32,654 bases of DNA from Nocardia brasiliensis IFM 10847 (lineage in GTDB: Bacteria; Actinomycetota; Actinomycetes; Mycobacteriales; Mycobacteriaceae). The DNA lies in NCBI RefSeq assembly GCF_000710915.1, contig NZ_BAUA01000143.1:1-32654 (forward strand), in the 5' to 3' direction. The position numbers and the translations under genes are program-made. The notes beneath the pieces were generated by a model that was given only the letters and a program-made list of their open reading frames with translations, was not told the DNA's origin and searched no databases. This document shows positions 9,074 to 17,036 of the stretch, one piece after another (positions within the stretch are counted from its first letter, which is position 1; the number at the start of each line of letters is the position of its first letter).

Positions 9074-9147
9074 CGCGGTCCTCCGACGGGCGGGCGAATC
9101 GGCGCACGCGATGGCGCGCCGCGGGTCCCGTCGGGCACCATGGCCTG

Positions 9148-9720
9148 GTGCGCATCGAGCAGAGCGACCTCGCCGACGTCCTGGTGCTCGTCCCCGAGCC
9201 GTTCCGGGACGAGCGGGGCCTGTTCACCCGGACCTTCGACGCCGTCGAGTTCGACGACCACCTGGGCACGCCGGGGAAGGCCGCGACGTTCGTCCAGGAC
9301 TCGCAGTCCCGCTCGGCGCGCGGCGTGCTCCGCGGTATGCACGGGCGCGCCGGGCGCGGCGAGGCCAAGCTGGTGCGCTGCGCGCACGGCGCCGTGCACG
9401 ACGTGCTGGTAGACATCCGCCCGCAGTCCCCGACTTTCGGGCAACAGCAAGCGTTCCTGTTGGACGACAACGACTTCCGGCACCTGTATGTACCGCCGGG
9501 GTTCCTGCACGGCTTCCAGGCGCTCACCGCGGTCGCCGACGTGTGCTACCGCATCGACCGTCCGCACGATCCGGCCGAAGACCTCGCGGTGGCACACGAC
9601 GATCCGGACCTGGCCATCGCGTGGCCGCACCCGGTGACCGTGGTCTCGGCCCGGGACGCGGCCGCGGGCAGCTGGCAGGCGTTGCTCGCGACGCTGCCGC
9701 ACGTTACGCCCCGATCCTGA
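9148..9720 (+). CDS. RmlC-like nucleotide-sugar 3,5-epimerase (cupin)
   Basis: A 190-residue RmlC-family cupin, the usual length. It shows RDERGLFTRTF, the catalytic-His loop LRGMHGR (His65), KLVRCAHGAVHDVLVDIRPQSPTFGQ, the YVPPGFLHGF strand and DDPDLAIAWP; the Asp partner lies in SARD near 170. The tyrosine pair usually found after the conserved Y-[KR] (about residues 138-140) is replaced by RPH, and the HYQ of RmlC is HGR, so the outcome may be C3- or C5-only epimerisation (inference). It is the only gene of this arm on the plus strand; its end overlaps the convergent SDR gene by 17 nt. I chose GTG 9148 because homology begins there; an upstream extension would read GC-rich non-family sequence. 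dTDP- versus CDP-linked substrate cannot be told. Confidence 0.85.
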   Translation: MRIEQSDLADVLVLVPEPFRDERGLFTRTFDAVEFDDHLGTPGKAATFVQDSQSRSARGVLRGMHGRAGRGEAKLVRCAHGAVHDVLVDIRPQSPTFGQQQAFLLDDNDFRHLYVPPGFLHGFQALTAVADVCYRIDRPHDPAEDLAVAHDDPDLAIAWPHPVTVVSARDAAAGSWQALLATLPHVTPRS

Positions 9721-10732
9721 CCCGGCACAGCGAGTCGTCCAGCACGCCACCGTCTTTCAGCTCGGTCAGGCGGGCGAGCCGGGTGAACCGCTGGAAGAAC
9801 CCGGCCGCGGTGAGGCCGCGGGCCAGATACTCCCGGTACAGCTCCGCGGCGCCGTCGGCGACGCTCCACTCGGCCTGGAAAGCCAGCTTCTCGCGCGCCT
9901 TCGTGAAATCGACGCGATAGGACCGCGCGTCGGAACCGGAGGTACCGGCGATCACCAGCCGGGCGCCGGGCACCGCATCGACGACGGCGCGGGCGATATC
10001 GGCCACGGTCAGGTTGTTGACCTCGGTGCCGATGTTGTAGGCCGCGCCGTGCACCGTCTCGAGCGGGGCGACCAGGCAGCGGGCGAAGGCGCGGGCGATG
10101 TCCTGCGCGTGCACCAGCGGCCGCCACGGCGTACCGTCCGAGAGCACCTTGACCTCGCCGGTCAGCACCGCGTAGCCGACCAGATTGTTCAGCACGATGT
10201 CCGCGCGCAGACGCGGCGAGAAGCCGAAAGCCGTTGCGTTGCGCAGAAATACCGGCGCGAACCCGGAATCCGCGAGCGCGAGCAGATCGTCCTCGACCCG
10301 GACCTTGCTCTCGGCGTACGGCGTCAACGGCCGCAGCGGCGCGTCCTCGGTGACCAGTTCGTCGCCCGCCGCGCCGTAGACCGAGCAGGTCGAGGCGTAG
10401 AGGAATCGGCGCACCCCGGCCGCTTTGGCCAGGTGGGCGAGCCGCACCGAGGCGTGATGGTTGATGTCGTGGGTGATCCGGGGCGCGAGCGCGCCCAGCG
10501 GATCGTTGGACAGCGCGGCCAGATGCACCACCGCGTCGAATCCGGTGAGCTGATCCACCGTGACATCGCGCAGGTCCACCGCGAGCCCGGGCGGATCCGC
10601 CGGGGCCGCGCCGAGCACACAATCGGCGAAATAGCCGACGTCCAGCCCGGTCACGTCATGCCCCGCGGCGCGCAGGACCGGCACCATGACCGTGCCCAGA
10701 TAGCCTTGATGTCCGGTGACGAGCACACGCAT
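9704..10732 (-). CDS. NAD-dependent epimerase/4-ketoreductase (extended SDR)
   Basis: A 342-residue extended short-chain dehydrogenase with the Rossmann motif VTGHQGYLG (residues 5-13), VVHLAALS, the serine-loop STCSVYG (114-120) and the Y-x3-K pair Tyr139/Lys143. The T-D-E or T-D-K triad of sugar 4,6-dehydratases is absent (TCS here), so a 4-ketoreductase or C4-epimerase role is more likely than a dehydratase. It would finish the nucleotide sugar made with the neighbouring RfbF-like, methyltransferase and RmlC-like proteins. ATG 10732 is preferred: GGAGG lies 9 nt upstream, whereas GTG 10738 would sit only 3 nt from it. It begins 2 nt after the deacetylase stop. Confidence 0.85.
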   Translation of the reverse strand: MRVLVTGHQGYLGTVMVPVLRAAGHDVTGLDVGYFADCVLGAAPADPPGLAVDLRDVTVDQLTGFDAVVHLAALSNDPLGALAPRITHDINHHASVRLAHLAKAAGVRRFLYASTCSVYGAAGDELVTEDAPLRPLTPYAESKVRVEDDLLALADSGFAPVFLRNATAFGFSPRLRADIVLNNLVGYAVLTGEVKVLSDGTPWRPLVHAQDIARAFARCLVAPLETVHGAAYNIGTEVNNLTVADIARAVVDAVPGARLVIAGTSGSDARSYRVDFTKAREKLAFQAEWSVADGAAELYREYLARGLTAAGFFQRFTRLARLTELKDGGVLDDSLCRVRIGA

Positions 10733-10734
10733 CT

Positions 10735-11385
10735 TCACATACCTCCGAAACTGACGACGGTCTTCTCGGCCACGAAGGCCTCGGCGTATTCGGCATGGCA
10801 CTGCACCCCGCGCACCCGGGCCGCGGCGAGGAAGGCGTCCTCGGTGAACCAGTCCCGATCACGTTGCGAGGGATAGTGTTTCACCAGCAGTCGCGCCTTC
10901 TCCGCGGCGACGCCCGCAGGCAGCGGATGGAACAGCGTGGGGCGCGCAGTGTCGGTCTCCCACTTGAGGATCTCGTAGCCGAGCGTCAGGTGATCCCGGA
11001 ATTCGGTGGGCGTCAGTTCGGCGAGCAGGCGGTGATCCTGGTGCGCGTCGGCGCGATTGGGCGCGAACACGAGGTCCGGCTCGCCGCGGCGGCGCAGCGC
11101 GGCCACCGCGCCCTTGACTCGGTCCCAGTGCGCGGGCGCGCGGCCGTCGGGCAGATCCAGCACGGTCAACTCCACCGTCGCGCCCGCGCAGATCGCCGCG
11201 AGCGCGGCCCGCTCCTCGGCCGCCCTTGCGGTACCGCCACCACTGAGCACCAGCGCCCGAACCACCAGCCCCGGAGCGTTTTTCACCAACGTGAGCAAGG
11301 TGCCGCCCAGGCCGATGGCGATGTCGTCGCAGTGCGCCCCCAGCACCGCGACCTCGGTGATCCGCTGCGAGCGTAGCACGTTCAC
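10735..11385 (-). CDS. PIG-L/LmbE-family deacetylase
   Basis: A 216-residue cytoplasmic zinc-dependent N-deacetylase-type protein. The metal site appears as AHCDDIAIGLGGTL (usual form AHPDD) near residue 18, and the second metal ligand/catalytic region as RADAHQDHR. In the family these enzymes remove N-acetyl groups from GlcNAc-type substrates (MshB, GlcNAc-PI deacetylase). Here the neighbours suggest deacylation of an amino sugar in the nucleotide-sugar or lipid-linked stage. The GTG at 11385 overlaps the stop of the nucleotidyltransferase gene by 4 nt (GTGA), which fixes the start. The Pro-to-Cys change in the AHPDD motif is notable but does not remove a metal ligand. Confidence 0.85.
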   Translation of the reverse strand: MNVLRSQRITEVAVLGAHCDDIAIGLGGTLLTLVKNAPGLVVRALVLSGGGTARAAEERAALAAICAGATVELTVLDLPDGRAPAHWDRVKGAVAALRRRGEPDLVFAPNRADAHQDHRLLAELTPTEFRDHLTLGYEILKWETDTARPTLFHPLPAGVAAEKARLLVKHYPSQRDRDWFTEDAFLAAARVRGVQCHAEYAEAFVAEKTVVSFGGM

Positions 11386-12179
11386 GAAACGACCTCGAGG
11401 CTCTGGCTGCCCTCCCAGATCATCCACGGCCGATCGCCGCGGTGGTAACCGTCGTCGAGTTCCGCGCGTTCCTTGAATGTGTCGGCGGGCTTCCAGAATC
11501 CGAGGTGCTGATAGCCGAAGAGCCTGCCCTGGCTCGCCAACGCGCCGCAGGCGTCCTCGACCAGATCGCCACCCGGCGGCAGCAGGTCGAGCACCTCCCG
11601 GGTCAGCACGAAGTAGCCGCCGTTTTCCCAGATAGGCAGTCGCGCAACAGGTGTGATGTTCTTGATCTCGCCCGCGGCGTTGATGTCCACGCAGTGGAAC
11701 GACGATTGCGGCGGGACGATCAGCATCGATGCGGCAGCCCCGGACGCGGTGAACTTCTCGATCATCTGGTCCAGGGGCGCATCGGTGAGCACGTCGGCGT
11801 AGTTGGCGAGGAAGTACTGCTCGCCGTCCAGGTGCCCGCGCACCCGGCGTAATCGTTCGCCGATGGCCGAGTCGACGCCGGTGTCGACGAAGGTGATGGT
11901 CCAGTCGCTGATATCGGACTGCAGCAGTTCGACCTGCCCGTCCCGGATGACGAAATCGTTGGACACCGATTCCTGATAGGTCAGGAAGTAGTTCTTGATG
12001 TGGTTGGCGCCGTAGCCGAGGCACAGGATGAAGTCCTTGTGGCCGTAGTGCGCGTAGTACCGCATGACATGCCAGATCAGCGGGCGTGGACCGACCATCT
12101 GCATGGGTTTGGGGATGACGTCGTCGGTGCCGTTGCGCATGCGCATGCCGTAGCCACCACAGAACAGGACAACCTTCAT
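11382..12179 (-). CDS. RfbF-like glucose-1-phosphate cytidylyltransferase family protein
   Basis: A 265-residue sugar-1-phosphate nucleotidyltransferase. The N-terminus VVLFCGGYGMRM followed by IPKPM (catalytic Lys) and LIWHVMRYYAHYGHKDFILC matches glucose-1-phosphate cytidylyltransferase (RfbF/DdhA) much better than RmlA. Later matches are WTITFVDTG, GERLRRV, NGGYFV and GFWKPADTFKERAEL. The GDG metal motif of RfbF appears as NYADVL, so the Asp is kept but the glycines are not. It would activate a hexose-1-phosphate, probably with CTP, at the head of the sugar pathway. No CDP-glucose 4,6-dehydratase is present in the window. The start overlaps the methyltransferase stop by 4 nt. Confidence 0.82.
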   Translation of the reverse strand: MKVVLFCGGYGMRMRNGTDDVIPKPMQMVGPRPLIWHVMRYYAHYGHKDFILCLGYGANHIKNYFLTYQESVSNDFVIRDGQVELLQSDISDWTITFVDTGVDSAIGERLRRVRGHLDGEQYFLANYADVLTDAPLDQMIEKFTASGAAASMLIVPPQSSFHCVDINAAGEIKNITPVARLPIWENGGYFVLTREVLDLLPPGGDLVEDACGALASQGRLFGYQHLGFWKPADTFKERAELDDGYHRGDRPWMIWEGSQSLEVVS

Positions 12180-13399
12180 GAGAGCTCCGCGCGACGCAGG
12201 GTGGGCAATGGATAGACGAGCTCGCCGCCCCAGTCGCCGATATGGCGCAGCTGCGCGGTGATCTCGGTTTCGAGATTCCAGGGCAGGACGACCACGACAT
12301 CGGGCCGGTCGTGCTCGATCCGCTCCGGCGGGTGGATCGGGATCCGGGCGCCCGGGGTGAATCGCCCGTGCTTGTACGGGTTTCGGTCCACGGTGTACTC
12401 GAGCAGGTCGGGCCGGATGCCGCAGTAGTTGAGCAGCGTGTTGCCTTTGCCCGGTGCGCCGTAGCCGACCACCCGTTTGCCCTGCCCGCGCGCGGCGAGC
12501 AGATAGCGCAGCAGATCGTGCCGGACCGCTTCGGTGCGCGGACGCAGCGCGGCGTACCCGTCGACCTCGTGCAGACCGGCCTCGGCTTCCACCGCGAGCG
12601 CTTCGGCCACCCGCCGGCCGGGAACCGCGACCGAATCGGGCCGGGCCCAGATCCGCAGCGAACCACCGTGCGTGGCCAGATGTTCGACGTCGACCACCGT
12701 CAATCCCGCGGTGGCGAGCGCCCGTTGCGCCGAGAGCACCGTGTAGTACTGGAAATGCTCGTGGTAGATGGTGTCGAACTGCCCGAGCCGCACCAGGTTC
12801 AACGCGTGGTGCACCTCGATGGCCAGCCAGCCGTCGTCGGTCAGCAGGTCGCGCAGCGAGCGGGTGAAACCGAGCAGATCGGGGATGTGGGCGTACACAT
12901 TGTTGGCCACCACCAGATCCGCGGGACCGTGCTCGGCGCGGACCTTCGCCGCCGTCTCCTCGTTCAGGAACGCCGACATCGTCGGCACGCCGCGGGCCAG
13001 CGCCGCCGCGCCCACGTTCACCGAGGGCTCGATACCCAGACACGGCACGCCGGCCGCGACCGCGTGCTGCAGCAGGTAGCCGTCGTTGCTGGCCACCTCG
13101 ACCACGAACGATCGCGGGCCCAGCTCGAAGCGGGTGATCGCCTGATCCACAAACGCTTTCGCGTGCCGCACCCAGCTGTCGGAGTAGGACGAGAAGTACG
13201 CGTACTCGGTGAAGGTGTCCTGCGGCGTGATCAGAGCGGGGATCTGCAGCAACAGGCAGTTCGCACACAAACGCAGATGCAGTGGATAGTTCGCTTCGGG
13301 ATGGTCGAGTTCCGCCGCGGTCAAGAATTTCTCGCAAGGTGGACAAGCGCCCAGATCGAGCACGCTTACCAGCGGGGATTCACAAAGCCGACAAATCAC
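12176..13399 (-). CDS. NovU/TylC3-type sugar C-methyltransferase
   Basis: A 407-residue SAM-dependent C-methyltransferase with the full family architecture: N-terminal zinc site (Cys3, Cys6, Cys45, Cys48), SAM motif I VVEVASNDGYLL, ANNVYAHIPDL, the catalytic segment TIYHEHFQYY, and the C-terminal domain with VVGYGAPGKGNTLLNYCG. Characterised relatives methylate C3 or C5 of 4-keto-6-deoxy nucleotide sugars. The first gene of the left arm, it would be transcribed from the 13400-13909 region. The GTG at 13399 is chosen because it places VICRLC at the very N-terminus as in the family and has GGGAG 5-6 nt upstream. GTG 13411 is also possible. The further upstream open frame is AT-rich and lacks family similarity. 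Confidence 0.88.
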   Translation of the reverse strand: MICRLCESPLVSVLDLGACPPCEKFLTAAELDHPEANYPLHLRLCANCLLLQIPALITPQDTFTEYAYFSSYSDSWVRHAKAFVDQAITRFELGPRSFVVEVASNDGYLLQHAVAAGVPCLGIEPSVNVGAAALARGVPTMSAFLNEETAAKVRAEHGPADLVVANNVYAHIPDLLGFTRSLRDLLTDDGWLAIEVHHALNLVRLGQFDTIYHEHFQYYTVLSAQRALATAGLTVVDVEHLATHGGSLRIWARPDSVAVPGRRVAEALAVEAEAGLHEVDGYAALRPRTEAVRHDLLRYLLAARGQGKRVVGYGAPGKGNTLLNYCGIRPDLLEYTVDRNPYKHGRFTPGARIPIHPPERIEHDRPDVVVVLPWNLETEITAQLRHIGDWGGELVYPLPTLRRAELS

Positions 13400-13909
13400 G
13401 CATGCTCCCACTCGGATCGACCAGCACCTGAAGCGGCGGAAACGCCACAACAAATCGGGTGGAACAATACCAATAACCGCCATTCTCCCCGAGCTAGCAT
13501 ACTCACAGCAACGCTCGCATATTTTTGGGCTTCTGCACACCGCGCGAGCTCGGCGCAACCATAACCTCATCGAAACCAGCAGGCAATAGGAGCCTTTCAT
13601 ACCTGCTAGAACCCGACACTAGCACTGGGACGCGGACCGCTCCGCCCCGTTAAGCCCCACCTGAAATCAACGCTTCAATAGTCACAGCTTCATCGGACCC
13701 ATAAACCAATGGCCAGCGAGTTTTCGCAAAGATATAGCTATCACCTCTCCCTGTGATGTGCGTCGCACTGGATTGTGCGCCCGTTCTCATCCAGCGATCG
13801 ATCTGCAACACTCGCTTCGCGGTTCTGTTCGGAAGCAATTCCCCGGCGGTGGCAGGGGAATCGCTTCAGCGTTTATCGCCACGCTCGTCGATGAAATAGG
13901 AACGTCTCC
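13400..13909. promoter_or_regulatory. 510-bp divergent intergenic control region of the polysaccharide locus
   Basis: There is no convincing gene here. The stretch is clearly richer in A and T than its surroundings and separates the left (-) and right (+) arms, so it should hold promoters for both. A short palindrome ATAGCTAT lies near 13733-13740 within GATATAGCTATC, and TATGCT-like hexamers occur near 13498-13503 on the minus strand. A GGAA ribosome-binding-type sequence precedes the ATG at 13910. No terminator or riboswitch is recognisable. Base composition unlike the flanks may simply reflect a long regulatory region, or foreign DNA. Confidence 0.5.
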
Positions 13910-15193
13910 ATGCGTTTAGATATGTGCGGGTCAGGGGTTGCTGTCGATCCGCCTTCGGCCGCGCGGCGCGGACTGCACGCCGGCCGGGTCCGAGCCTGCG
14001 GCACAACAGAGTTCGCGGTCGTCCGCACTGCGTTGCGCTACCTGTTCGCCATGATCGCGCTCGCCGCACTGCTGTTACCGCTCGATACCACCCGTGACTT
14101 GCTGGCGCTCGCGCTGCCGGTCGGCCTGCTCGGTCTGCTGGGCAGCCGGGCGCTGTCGCGCCGCCGCGCCGACGCCGAACGCCCGCGCCCTACCTCCGTC
14201 CTCGTGGTCGGCAATCCCGCAGCGGCACAGGCGGTCACCGCCGCCTTCACCGCCGATCCCGCCTCGAACTACCGGGTGATCGGCGTATGCACCCCGGCAC
14301 CGGTCTGCGCCTGTTCCAACGGAATCGGCGTCACCGGCCTGCAGGCGCCGATCGTCGGCGACCTCCGATCGGTGACCGAGGCGGCCTATCGGACCCGCGC
14401 CGATGCCGTGGTGCTGACCGGCGGTGACGTCTGCGCGCCCGGCGAATTCCGCAGGCTCGCTTGGGACCTCGAAGCGCTCGGTGCCGAACTGCTGCTGGCG
14501 ACCGGCTTGATCGACGTCGCCGCGGACCGGGTGACCAGGCACTCGGTGTCGGACATGACGGTTCTGCACGTCGCGAAACCCCGCCACCCCCTGGCCAGAT
14601 CGCGAGCCAAGGCCGCCTTCGACCTGTGCTTCGCGTCCCTGGCACTGCTGGCGACCGCGCCGACGCTGCTCGTCATCGCGCTGCTGATCAAACTCACCAG
14701 CCCGGGCCCGGTGTTCTACCGTTCCGAGCGGATCGGCATGCACGGCAAGCCTTTCGCGATGATCAAGTTCCGCAGCATGTACCTAGACGCCGACGACCAC
14801 GTGGGGGCGTTGATCGACGAGGCTGGGGGCAACCCGGTGTTCTTCAAGCTCGAACACGATCCGCGCGTGACACCGGTCGGCCGGATTCTGCGCAAGTACA
14901 GCCTGGACGAGTTGCCGCAGTTCCTCAATGTCCTGCGGCGGGAGATGAGTGTGGTCGGCCCGCGCCCGCAGGTGCAGCGCGAGGTCGACGCCTACGACGA
15001 CGCGATGCGGCGCAGGCTCCTGGTCAAACCCGGGATCACGGGGCTGTGGCAGGTGAGCGGGCGGTCCGATCTCTCGCTCGAGCAATCCATGCGGTTGGAC
15101 GTCAGTTATGTCGACAACTGGTCCATGCGGCTCGACCTGATGATCCTCGCCAGAACGATCACCACCGTCACCAGCGGCGACGGAGCGTACTGA
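13910..15193 (+). CDS. Polyprenyl-phosphate sugar-1-phosphate transferase (initiating PGT)
   Basis: A 427-residue bacterial sugar transferase that would start repeat-unit synthesis by moving a sugar-1-phosphate onto undecaprenyl/decaprenyl phosphate. The C-terminal catalytic domain is complete: the re-entrant membrane helix DLCFASLALLATAPTLLVIA, SPGPVFYRSERIG, FAMIKFRSM, LDELPQFLNVL, MSVVGPRPQ and KPGITGLWQVSGRS. A Rossmann-like CoA-binding_3-type domain starts at about residue 95 (SVLVVGNPAAAQAVTAAF). The N-terminal membrane part is short: only about two hydrophobic segments (residues 42-80), where WbaP/CpsE relatives usually have four or five. ATG 13910 has GGAA 8 nt upstream. The next gene begins 2 nt after its stop. 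Confidence 0.92.
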   Translation: MRLDMCGSGVAVDPPSAARRGLHAGRVRACGTTEFAVVRTALRYLFAMIALAALLLPLDTTRDLLALALPVGLLGLLGSRALSRRRADAERPRPTSVLVVGNPAAAQAVTAAFTADPASNYRVIGVCTPAPVCACSNGIGVTGLQAPIVGDLRSVTEAAYRTRADAVVLTGGDVCAPGEFRRLAWDLEALGAELLLATGLIDVAADRVTRHSVSDMTVLHVAKPRHPLARSRAKAAFDLCFASLALLATAPTLLVIALLIKLTSPGPVFYRSERIGMHGKPFAMIKFRSMYLDADDHVGALIDEAGGNPVFFKLEHDPRVTPVGRILRKYSLDELPQFLNVLRREMSVVGPRPQVQREVDAYDDAMRRRLLVKPGITGLWQVSGRSDLSLEQSMRLDVSYVDNWSMRLDLMILARTITTVTSGDGAY

Positions 15194-15195
15194 CC

Positions 15196-16533
15196 GTGCC
15201 GGGCGGCGGCCCGATCCGGGTGCTGGTCGAGAACGGCGAGTACGCCCTGCGCAATCGGGGCGATCTCGCGATGATGGCGATCACCGTGCGGCGGCTGCGG
15301 GAACGCTGGCCGCACGCGCGCATCGGGATGCTGACCGACCAGCCGCGGGTGCTGCGGGCGTTGCTGCCCGAGGCGGAACCGGTGTACGCCGCGACCGGCG
15401 GACATTGGGCGCGTTCGGGTTTCGCGAGCGAGGCCATCCGAGCAACCGGCACGACAATGATCGGTCCCGCCGCATTGCACTGGCGAGCGGCGTCGGACGT
15501 GCCGAAAGAGCGACTGCGCCGGGTCCGCGCAGCGGCGAAGACGAAGTTGCGGCCGTCCGGCACCGACGCGCCCGCGGCGGAGCTCCGCACGGCGCAGCGC
15601 CCGGCGGCGCTCGCCGACGCGTCCCTGGTGATCGCACAGGGCGGCGGATACCTGACCGATGTCGACCTGTACCAAGCCCATCGCGTTCTCGATCTGCTGG
15701 AACAGGCTGCCGCCCTCGGCATTCCCACCGTCATGCTCGGCCAGGGCATCGGTCCGATGCGGGATGCGGGGCTGCTGAAACACGCCGCCGCAGTCCTTCC
15801 CGGTGTCGACGTCATCGCGTTGCGCGAGGGGCGGCGCGGGCCCGGCCTGCTCGCCGATCTCGGCGTTGCCCCCGGACGAATCCTGGTAACCGGCGACGAC
15901 GCGGTCGAATTCGGTTACGGGCTGCGCCGGGCCGGACTGGGCGTCGATCTCGGTGTATGCCTGCGGGTCGCGGACTACTCGCGGGTGGGCGACCCGGCCC
16001 GTGCCGTACTCACAACCGTGTTGCATTCTTGTGCAACACAATTCGATGCGGCGCTGGCGCCGTTGATCGTCAGCGAGTACGACTCCGAGGACCGTCGCGC
16101 TACGCTGCCGCTGCTCGTCGGCGCCGATCGCGTCCGTCCCGCGGTGCGCCGGGCCGGGACGGCCACCGATGTCGTGCGCCAGGTCTCCGGGTGCCGCGTG
16201 CTGGTGACCAGTACCTATCATCTCGCGGTCTTCGCACTGTCCCAAGGGATTCCGGCGGTCGCGCTCTCGGCCTCGCAGTACTACGACGACAAGTTCCACG
16301 GCTTGGCGGGTATGTTCGGCACCGGCCTGCGCATCGTCCGGCTCGACGACAGCGCCTTCGAGCAGCAACTGACCGATGCCGTCCGGGAATTGTGGACGAC
16401 GGCGCCCGCATTGCGCGATCGGTTGCAGGACAAGGCGACCGAACAGATCGCCGCCGGGCGGATGGCGCTGGAGCGGGTGTTCCGGCTGGTCGAGGGAGGA
16501 GCGCCCACGCCGATATCGGGGCGGTCACCCTGA
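15196..16533 (+). CDS. Polysaccharide pyruvyl transferase family protein
   Basis: A 445-residue member of the polysaccharide pyruvyl transferase family, which adds pyruvate ketals from PEP to sugars of surface polysaccharides, giving them negative charge. Visible family features are the N-terminal ALRNRGDLAMMAITVRRL, the central VIAQGGGYLTDV and LGQGIGPM, and the C-terminal VTSTYHLAVFALSQGIPAVALS with the conserved His. The GTG at 15196, two bases after the transferase stop, is taken as the start; GTG 15220 is an in-frame alternative closer to the conserved region. It forms a two-gene unit with the initiating transferase. Acceptor sugar unknown. Confidence 0.88.
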   Translation: MPGGGPIRVLVENGEYALRNRGDLAMMAITVRRLRERWPHARIGMLTDQPRVLRALLPEAEPVYAATGGHWARSGFASEAIRATGTTMIGPAALHWRAASDVPKERLRRVRAAAKTKLRPSGTDAPAAELRTAQRPAALADASLVIAQGGGYLTDVDLYQAHRVLDLLEQAAALGIPTVMLGQGIGPMRDAGLLKHAAAVLPGVDVIALREGRRGPGLLADLGVAPGRILVTGDDAVEFGYGLRRAGLGVDLGVCLRVADYSRVGDPARAVLTTVLHSCATQFDAALAPLIVSEYDSEDRRATLPLLVGADRVRPAVRRAGTATDVVRQVSGCRVLVTSTYHLAVFALSQGIPAVALSASQYYDDKFHGLAGMFGTGLRIVRLDDSAFEQQLTDAVRELWTTAPALRDRLQDKATEQIAAGRMALERVFRLVEGGAPTPISGRSP

Positions 16534-16544
16534 GCGCAGCGCGC

Positions 16545-17036
16545 TCACTGCTGCACGCGGGCCTGGATCTCCGCCAGGTTGGCCCGCATACCCGCCGTCC
16601 ATTCCTCCAGCCGGCGCGCGACGATGCGGCCTTCGAGCTGCGGCGTAGCGGTGATCGCCACGACCAGCCCGGACGGCGCGGGCCCCATCCGCGCCCACTG
16701 CCGCACGATCACACCTTCGCGCGCTTGGTCGATCTCGAAACCCCAGGTGGCGCTGATGCCGTCGGGACCGACCACGTTCCATACCCAGCGGCGCTCGGGT
16801 TCGACCTCGACGACCTCGCACACGGTTTCCCAGGCCCCGAGCGCAGGATGACGGCTGTGTCCGCGGAACCGCGCGCCGAGGGCGACCCGATCGGCGTCGC
16901 CCTCCCAGCTCACCGCCTCCAGCTCGGGAGAGCAGCGCACCGGCAGCTCGATGTCGGTGACCAGGGCCCACGCCGTCGCGGCGTCGCAGGAAATCCGTTC
17001 CGCCACTTCGATAGTGGGACAGTCGCGATACCGCAC
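16545..17036 (-). CDS. SRPBCC/START-like protein (polyketide cyclase/dehydrase type)
   Basis: A 163-residue single-domain SRPBCC protein. It shows the family pattern: an opening strand IEVAERISCDAATAWALVTDIEL, the middle strands RWVWNVVGPDGISATWGFEI, and a long C-terminal helix ending LEEWTAGMRANLAEIQARV. The fold makes a deep hydrophobic pocket for lipids or polyketide-like ligands; ligand and reaction are unknown. GTG 17036 is chosen because AGGGG lies about 5 nt upstream and the family similarity begins there. The sequence before it, including an in-frame ATG at 17093, contains a TATAAG-like -10 element and is probably promoter. It is divergent from the LLM oxidoreductase. Confidence 0.82.
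   Translation of the reverse strand: MRYRDCPTIEVAERISCDAATAWALVTDIELPVRCSPELEAVSWEGDADRVALGARFRGHSRHPALGAWETVCEVVEVEPERRWVWNVVGPDGISATWGFEIDQAREGVIVRQWARMGPAPSGLVVAITATPQLEGRIVARRLEEWTAGMRANLAEIQARVQQ

Noticed and set aside
9704..10732. Reading the SDR gene as the missing CDP-glucose 4,6-dehydratase
   Set aside because: The serine-loop motif is STCSVYG and not the T-D-E/T-D-K type of sugar 4,6-dehydratases, and the protein is closer to 4-ketoreductases/epimerases.
13650..13838. A 62-codon open frame on the minus strand inside the divergent control region
   Set aside because: It has no recognisable domain, lies in AT-rich DNA with non-coding character, and has no clear ribosome-binding site.
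14461..15195. A longer form of the pyruvyl transferase starting inside the sugar transferase gene
   Set aside because: The extension overlaps the catalytic domain of the initiating transferase in another frame and has no family similarity; GTG 15196 fits the operon spacing.
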